8,631 nt of DNA from Candidatus Dormiibacterota bacterium (GTDB lineage Bacteria; Chloroflexota; Dormibacteria; UBA8260). This document shows, one piece after another, positions 5,691-8,631 of the stretch. The notes beneath the pieces were generated by a model. That model did not search any database. It had not been told where the DNA came from and was given only the letters and a program-made list of their open reading frames with translations. Position 1 is the stretch's first letter, and each line of letters opens with the position of its first letter. Position numbers and translations under genes: made by a program. The stretch is from assembly GCA_955652455.1 (NCBI GenBank), contig CATPBU010000221.1:1-8631 (forward strand), given 5' to 3'.

Positions 5691-7349
5691 ATGGAGGTAT
5701 TTGTGACCGAGGCCACGACGGTCGCCGACGCCGCCGCGATGGTGCTCGCGGCCGCCCTCGACAAGGCGGTCGCCGCCGGAGCGATCCCTGCCCCATCCGA
5801 GCGACCCGAGATCATCGTTGAGACGCCGAGCGACCCGAGCCACGGCGACATCGCCACCAACCTGGCCCTCCGTCTCGCCAAGGCGGCCGGGCTGCCGCCA
5901 CGACGCATCGCCGAGCTGATCGTCGCGCATCTCGACGCCGCGGACATGATCGCCTCGGCCGACGTCGCCGGGCCGGGATTCATCAACCTGCGCCTCGACA
6001 CTGGCTGGGTGGCGGGCCGGCTTGCCGACGTCATCGCCGCCGGTGAACATTGGGGCGACGTGTCGATCGGCGCCGGCACCTCGGTGCAGGTGGAGTTCGT
6101 CAGCGCCAACCCGAGCGGCCCGGTCACGCTGGGCGCGACCCGCGGGGCGGCGGTCGGCGACGCGCTCGCCAACGTGCTCGCGGCGGCCGGTCACCGCGTC
6201 GAGCGCGAGTACTACGTCAACGACTCCGGCAGCCGCATGCGCACGTTCTACGAGAGCTGCGCGTGGTACTACCGCCGTCTGTGCGGCGTCGAGGAGCCAC
6301 CTCCTGCCGAGCCGTATCCGGCCGCCGAGCACGCCGCGCAGCTCCTCCACGCCGAGCACGCTGACGGCCTGGTCAACGAAAGCAGCGAGCGCGTCGGCGC
6401 GCACGGGATTGCCGCGCAGCTCGCCGAGATCCGCCAGGACACAGAGCGTCTCGGCATCCATTTCGACCGCTGGTTCTCAGAACAATCGCTCTTCGACTCC
6501 GGTGCTGTCGACGTCATGCTCGAGCGGCTCCGAACCCTGGGATTCGTCACCGATCGCGACGGAGCCGTCTGGTTCGAGGCGACCAAGCTGGGCCTCGAGA
6601 AGGACGACGTCCTGATCCGTTCCAACGGCATGCCGACGTACTTCATGACCGACATCGCCTACCACCTCGACAAGCTGGAGAAACGCGGTTTCGACCGAGC
6701 GGTCGACGTGGTCGGTGCCGACCACATGGGCCATCTGCCGCGCATGTTCGCCGCGCTGCGAGCGCTCGGTCTCGACGACTCGCGACTCAGCATCGTGGTC
6801 ACCCAGCTGGTCACCGTGGCGGGCGCCAAGATGAAGAAGGCCGACGGCAATTACGTCACCCTTGACGAGATTCTCGAACAGGTGGGAGGCGACGCCATCC
6901 GTTTCTTCCTGATCAGCCGTTCCACCGGTTCGACGATCGATTTCGACCTCGACCTCGCGGTCAAGGCCGGCAATGAAAACCCGGTGTTCTACGTGCAGAT
7001 GGCGCATGCGCGCTGCGCCGGTGTGTTCCGCCAGGCCGCGGCCGACGGTGTCGAGGCTGCGCAGCCCGACCTCTCGCTGCTGGGCGCCGACGAATCGTCA
7101 CTGGTGCAGCTGCTCCTCGAGCTGCCCGAGGTGGTGAGTTCGGTTGCGCGCGACCTCGAGCCACATCGGCTGACGTTCTACGCGCAGGCGGTCGCCGCCG
7201 CCTGGCATCGCTACTACCACGACCATCGCATCGTCGACGCCGCGCAACCTGCGTTGAGCGCAGCGCGACTGCACCTCGCGGCCGCGGTGCAGGTCACACT
7301 CGCCCGCACCCTGCGGCTGATGGGAATGTCAGCCCCGGACCGCATGTAG
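5691..7349 (+). CDS. argS: Arginyl-tRNA synthetase with altered HIGH and KMSKS signatures
   Basis: ArgRS charges tRNA-Arg with arginine. The 552-aa product has the normal length and order: an N-terminal additional domain (about 1-110, with SDPSHGDIATNLALRLAK), a class I Rossmann domain (about 130-385) and an anticodon-binding DALR domain (about 430-552, FYVQMAHARC to LGMSAPDRM-like end). Family marks include QVEFVSANPSGP (133-144), YYVNDSGSRM (174-183), TYFMTDIAYHLDKL (316-329), VGADHMGHLPRM (341-352) and GGDAIRFFLISR (399-410). In the HIGH position the residues are T146-L-G-A149 instead of HVGH or the HIGG of many actinobacteria. The KMSKS-equivalent loop reads KMKKADGN (380-387). The rest of the fold is well preserved, so decay is unlikely. 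The start could also be GTG 5703, which has a perfect but close GGAGGT. tRNA-Glu follows 42 nt downstream. Confidence 0.95.
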   Translation: MEVFVTEATTVADAAAMVLAAALDKAVAAGAIPAPSERPEIIVETPSDPSHGDIATNLALRLAKAAGLPPRRIAELIVAHLDAADMIASADVAGPGFINLRLDTGWVAGRLADVIAAGEHWGDVSIGAGTSVQVEFVSANPSGPVTLGATRGAAVGDALANVLAAAGHRVEREYYVNDSGSRMRTFYESCAWYYRRLCGVEEPPPAEPYPAAEHAAQLLHAEHADGLVNESSERVGAHGIAAQLAEIRQDTERLGIHFDRWFSEQSLFDSGAVDVMLERLRTLGFVTDRDGAVWFEATKLGLEKDDVLIRSNGMPTYFMTDIAYHLDKLEKRGFDRAVDVVGADHMGHLPRMFAALRALGLDDSRLSIVVTQLVTVAGAKMKKADGNYVTLDEILEQVGGDAIRFFLISRSTGSTIDFDLDLAVKAGNENPVFYVQMAHARCAGVFRQAAADGVEAAQPDLSLLGADESSLVQLLLELPEVVSSVARDLEPHRLTFYAQAVAAAWHRYYHDHRIVDAAQPALSAARLHLAAAVQVTLARTLRLMGMSAPDRM

Positions 7350-7376
7350 CTGACGGGCCGTCGCCAGGCGGGCTCG

Positions 7377-7382
7377 TATACT
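7377..7382 (+). promoter_or_regulatory. -10 box TATACT for tRNA-Glu
   Basis: TATACT lies 9 nt before the mature tRNA 5' end, predicting a very short 5' precursor leader. A CTGACG at 7350-7355 resembles a -35 box, but a 21-nt spacer is long. The same hexamer precedes the membrane protein gene at 477, which helps to calibrate the -10 motif of this genome. Confidence 0.6.
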
Positions 7383-7391
7383 GCGACGCCC

Positions 7392-7468
7392 GCCCCGTTC
7401 GTCTAGTGGCCCAGGACACCGCCCTCTCAAGGCGGAGATCATCGGTTCGAATCCGATACGGGGTACCA
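7392..7468 (+). tRNA. tRNA-Glu(CTC)
   Basis: A complete cloverleaf can be drawn. The acceptor stem GCCCCGT pairs with ACGGGGT, with a G1-U72 wobble. The D arm is GTCT...AGGAC. The anticodon stem CCGCC/GGCGG encloses the loop CTCTCAA with anticodon CTC, reading the Glu codon GAG. The T arm is ATCGG-TTCGAAT-CCGAT with the standard TTCGAAT loop. The discriminator is A73 and CCA is encoded (7466-7468). The G1-U72, A73 acceptor end is the form I know from actinobacterial tRNA-Glu genes. No terminator is evident directly downstream. Confidence 0.97.
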
Positions 7469-7487
7469 GGTTCGGTCGTCTTGTGGA

Positions 7488-7616
7488 TTACTGCCGCCCC
7501 CGCCTGGTATCGCGCCGTCGCGTCGCTGTGTCCGGGATCAGCTTGCCCGGGTTCATGATCCCGGCTGGGTCCAGCTGTGCCGCCAATGCGCCAAGGGCGG
7601 AGATACCGCCGGGGCT
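7488..7616 (-). pseudogene. C-terminal remnant of an FAD-linked oxidase
   Basis: On the minus strand, between a TGA at 7617-7619 and a TAA at 7488-7490, 42 codons encode GISALGALAAQLDPAGIMNP followed by GKLIPD and a basic tail. The pattern L..LDPaGImNPGKl.P is the well-known C-terminal end of FAD-linked oxidases (glycolate oxidase GlcD, D-lactate dehydrogenase and alkyl-DHAP synthase relatives), proteins of about 450-550 aa. Upstream, the same frame is closed by TGA and then TAG, and I see no continuation in other frames, so only the tail remains. It starts 19 nt after the tRNA CCA end and stops near the promoter of the small membrane peptide. It could be the scar of a deletion or of an insertion at the tRNA. 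It is not expected to be translated, as there is no start codon or ribosome site before the motif. Confidence 0.6.
7532..7564. repeat. 9-bp perfect inverted repeat, 15-nt loop
   Basis: CCGGGATCA (7532-7540) pairs perfectly with TGATCCCGG (7556-7564). The loop itself contains the palindrome CCCGGG. It could form a stable hairpin in RNA read from either strand and lies 64 nt past tRNA-Glu. There is no T-tract, so it is not a classical terminator. It coincides with the codons for IMNPGKLIP in the oxidase remnant, so part of the symmetry may be coding chance. Confidence 0.4.
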
Positions 7617-7638
7617 TCACGACGCCGGTGGGTCGCCC

Positions 7639-7644
7639 TATGCT
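7639..7644 (+). promoter_or_regulatory. -10 box TATGCT before the 40-aa membrane peptide
   Basis: TATGCT stands 9 nt before the ATG at 7654, the same arrangement as at 3619-3624 and 8344-8349. No Shine-Dalgarno site precedes the ATG. Confidence 0.4.
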
Positions 7645-7653
7645 CGACAGTCG

Positions 7654-7776
7654 ATGCTTCTGACCCCGGCGCCCGACCTCCCATACGTCATCGGCCTGCC
7701 CGCCGGCCTGCTGCTCTTGGTGTGCGTGCTCGGCTTGGCGACCTACACGCTGATCGGGCGCAACCGGCGCGGCTGA
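7654..7776 (+). CDS. Putative 40-aa single-pass membrane peptide
   Basis: The peptide begins MLLTPAPDLPYVIGLPAG, has one hydrophobic helix (about residues 11-33, rich in Leu, Val, Gly) and ends with the basic IGRNRRG. By the positive-inside rule its C-terminus would face the cytoplasm. A TATGCT box 9 nt before ATG 7654 fits a leaderless transcript. The frame is open upstream to 7483, but that part is antisense to the oxidase remnant and lacks protein character. It converges with the FKBP gene 12 nt away. No family is recognised and no function is suggested. The hydrophobic-plus-basic design argues for a real gene, but 40 codons in GC-rich DNA can also occur by chance. Confidence 0.5.
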   Translation: MLLTPAPDLPYVIGLPAGLLLLVCVLGLATYTLIGRNRRG

Positions 7777-7788
7777 CCTCGGGCTGGC

Positions 7789-8334
7789 TCAGGTCGGGGC
7801 CGGGCAGCCGATCGCGAGCAGCGTGACGTCGAAAACGAGTGTCGAGTTGGCCGAGATCGGCCCGTTGGCCTGGGAGCCGTAGCCGAGCGACGGCGGGATG
7901 ACCAGCCGCCGCTTGCCGCCGACGTGCATGGTGAGGATCCCCTCGTCCCAGCCCTTGATCACCGCATTGGTACCGATCGCAAAAGCGAAGGGTGTACGCC
8001 CCGACTTGCGTGAGCTGTCGAACATCGTGCCGTCGGTCAGCCACCCCGTGTATTGCACAGTGATGTTCGCCCCGTGGGTCGGCGTGGTCCCGGGTCCAAC
8101 CGCGAAATCGCCGTACTGGAGGCCGTCGGGAAGCGTCGCCAGCGCGACCGAGTCGGAGAACTTGTCCGGCACCGCCGGTGCGCTCGGCGCCGAGACGCAT
8201 GTTGCCGCCCCGGTCGCGGCTCCTCCCGACGAGGTCGCCGGGACCGGCGTTGGGAGCTCGTCGCCGCCGCACGCGGCGAGGCAGGTGACCACGCCGAGGG
8301 CGACCAGAGGCAGGCGGAAACCGCGGTGATGCAT
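7789..8334 (-). CDS. FKBP-type peptidyl-prolyl cis-trans isomerase, lipoprotein
   Basis: This enzyme accelerates cis-trans isomerisation of Xaa-Pro bonds in proteins folding outside the membrane. The 181-aa precursor has a signal peptide (residues 1-21) with lipobox LAAC, so Cys22 should carry lipid. A Pro/Ala/Ser linker follows (to about 58), then one FKBP domain (about 70-176). Active-site residues of the family are all visible: Tyr95 in VQYTGWL, Asp106 in MFDSS, Phe116, Val125-Ile126 and Trp129 in VIKGWDEGI, Tyr152 in PPSLGYG and Phe168 in LVFDVTLLAI. An active isomerase is therefore likely. Cys46 and Cys177 may form a disulfide. The start ATG 8334 gives a proper signal peptide and has TAGCAT 9 nt upstream. 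It is divergent from the 65-aa protein gene, sharing a 70-nt promoter region. Confidence 0.95.
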   Translation of the reverse strand: MHHRGFRLPLVALGVVTCLAACGGDELPTPVPATSSGGAATGAATCVSAPSAPAVPDKFSDSVALATLPDGLQYGDFAVGPGTTPTHGANITVQYTGWLTDGTMFDSSRKSGRTPFAFAIGTNAVIKGWDEGILTMHVGGKRRLVIPPSLGYGSQANGPISANSTLVFDVTLLAIGCPAPT

Positions 8335-8343
8335 CGGGTCGGA

Positions 8344-8349
8344 ATGCTA
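8344..8349 (-). promoter_or_regulatory. -10 box TAGCAT for the FKBP lipoprotein gene
   Basis: On the minus strand TAGCAT is followed by 9 nt and the ATG at 8334, with no Shine-Dalgarno site, so a leaderless or nearly leaderless transcript is likely. Confidence 0.45.
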
Positions 8350-8361
8350 CCCGCTCGGCGG

Positions 8362-8367
8362 TACAAT
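8362..8367 (+). promoter_or_regulatory. -10 box TACAAT for the 65-aa protein gene
   Basis: TACAAT is close to the sigma-70 consensus. A start near 8374 gives a leader of about 30 nt with GTGGAG at 8394-8399 as ribosome-binding site, 5 nt before ATG 8405. This gene therefore uses a leader, unlike its divergent partner 13 nt away on the other strand. Confidence 0.5.
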
Positions 8368-8404
8368 CGGACTTCGCCGCCGTCATCTTTCTCGTGGAGC
8401 CCCC

Positions 8405-8602
8405 ATGGCCAACACCATCAAGGAGTCCAAGGGAGTCAACTCCCAGAAGGACATCATCACCTCGCAGCGCTGTCCGATCTGCCACAACCTGATGCGCCAG
8501 AACGAGATCAGTGTGGAGATCGCCTTCCGGCACCAGCGCAGGCCCGGTGAGCCCAAACGCGAGCGGATTCTCAAGCACAGCAAGAACTGCAAAGCCGCCT
8601 AA
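8405..8602 (+). CDS. Small 65-aa putative zinc-binding protein
   Basis: I do not recognise the family. The 65-aa protein is basic and soluble, starting MANTIKESKGVNSQKDIITS. A CPIC pair (Cys23, Cys26) lies near the middle and H-x3-C (His58, Cys62, in LKHSKNC) near the end. Together they make a plausible C2HC zinc site closing a small beta-rich knuckle (ISVEIAFRHQR between them). Eighteen of the 65 residues are Lys, Arg or His, so contact with RNA, DNA or ribosomes is conceivable, but this is inference. A near-consensus -10 box and a Shine-Dalgarno site support expression. It ends 29 nt before the window edge, and that remainder shows nothing I can name. Confidence 0.82.
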   Translation: MANTIKESKGVNSQKDIITSQRCPICHNLMRQNEISVEIAFRHQRRPGEPKRERILKHSKNCKAA

Positions 8603-8631
8603 CTCAGTCTCGCGGCCGGGTGGCCAGGGGA

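Noticed and set aside
5163..6461. Minus-strand open frame of 432 codons
   Set aside because: It is antisense to argS and out of frame with galU; its Arg/Gly/Asp-rich composition is typical of GC-rich shadow frames.
7294..7620. Minus-strand open frame of 108 codons containing YRIRTDDLRLERAVSWATRR
   Set aside because: This string is the familiar spurious translation of the antisense strand of a tRNA gene, here tRNA-Glu at 7392-7468; no promoter or family supports a protein.
7775..7795. GACCT...AGGTC hairpin between convergent genes
   Set aside because: The stem is only 5 bp with an 11-nt loop and no T-tract, too weak to call a terminator.

Overview
This is a GC-rich bacterial chromosomal window with densely packed, mostly ordinary housekeeping and cell-envelope genes. 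I can support ten intact or nearly intact protein genes, one protein gene cut by the window edge, one tRNA gene and one decayed gene fragment. High GC, GTG starts, apparently leaderless transcripts with a TANNNT box 6-9 nt before the start codon, and a tRNA-Glu of actinobacterial type (G1-U72, A73) suggest Actinomycetota or a GC-rich soil lineage such as Chloroflexota or Dormibacterota. The sequence alone does not settle which. There is no phage, transposon, CRISPR array, toxin-antitoxin pair or obvious defence locus.

Layout. 1-1154 (minus): a DUF3105-type lipoprotein followed by a small multi-pass membrane protein that runs off the left edge. 1221-1829 (plus): coaE (dephospho-CoA kinase), divergent from the lipoprotein. 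1841-3609 (minus): a family III CoA-transferase/alpha-methylacyl-CoA racemase-like gene, coupled by a GTGA overlap to a TetR regulator. 3776-4282 (plus): an unrecognised 168-aa protein. 4296-5599 (minus): galU, coupled by a second GTGA overlap to a single-pass membrane protein with a Pro/Thr/Ala-rich outer region. 5691-7349 (plus): argS. 7392-7468 (plus): tRNA-Glu(CTC). 7488-7616 (minus): the C-terminal stub of an FAD-linked oxidase. 7654-7776 (plus): a possible 40-aa single-pass membrane peptide. 7789-8334 (minus): an FKBP-type prolyl isomerase lipoprotein. 8405-8602 (plus): a 65-aa putative zinc-binding protein.

How the genes work together. Strand alternates through the window, giving four divergent promoter regions (around 1155-1220, 3610-3775, 5600-5690 and 8335-8404) and convergent gene ends only about 11-13 nt apart with no visible terminators. 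Three themes recur: CoA and acyl-CoA metabolism (coaE and the CaiB-like enzyme, with a TetR that may sense an acyl-CoA), the cell surface (two lipoproteins, galU with its coupled membrane protein, other small membrane proteins), and translation (argS, tRNA-Glu). I see no single integrated novel system. The points most worth a second look are an ArgRS lacking both histidines of its HIGH signature and carrying an altered KMSKS loop, the recurring leaderless promoter layout, the FAD-oxidase remnant beside the tRNA, and three unrecognised small or medium proteins.
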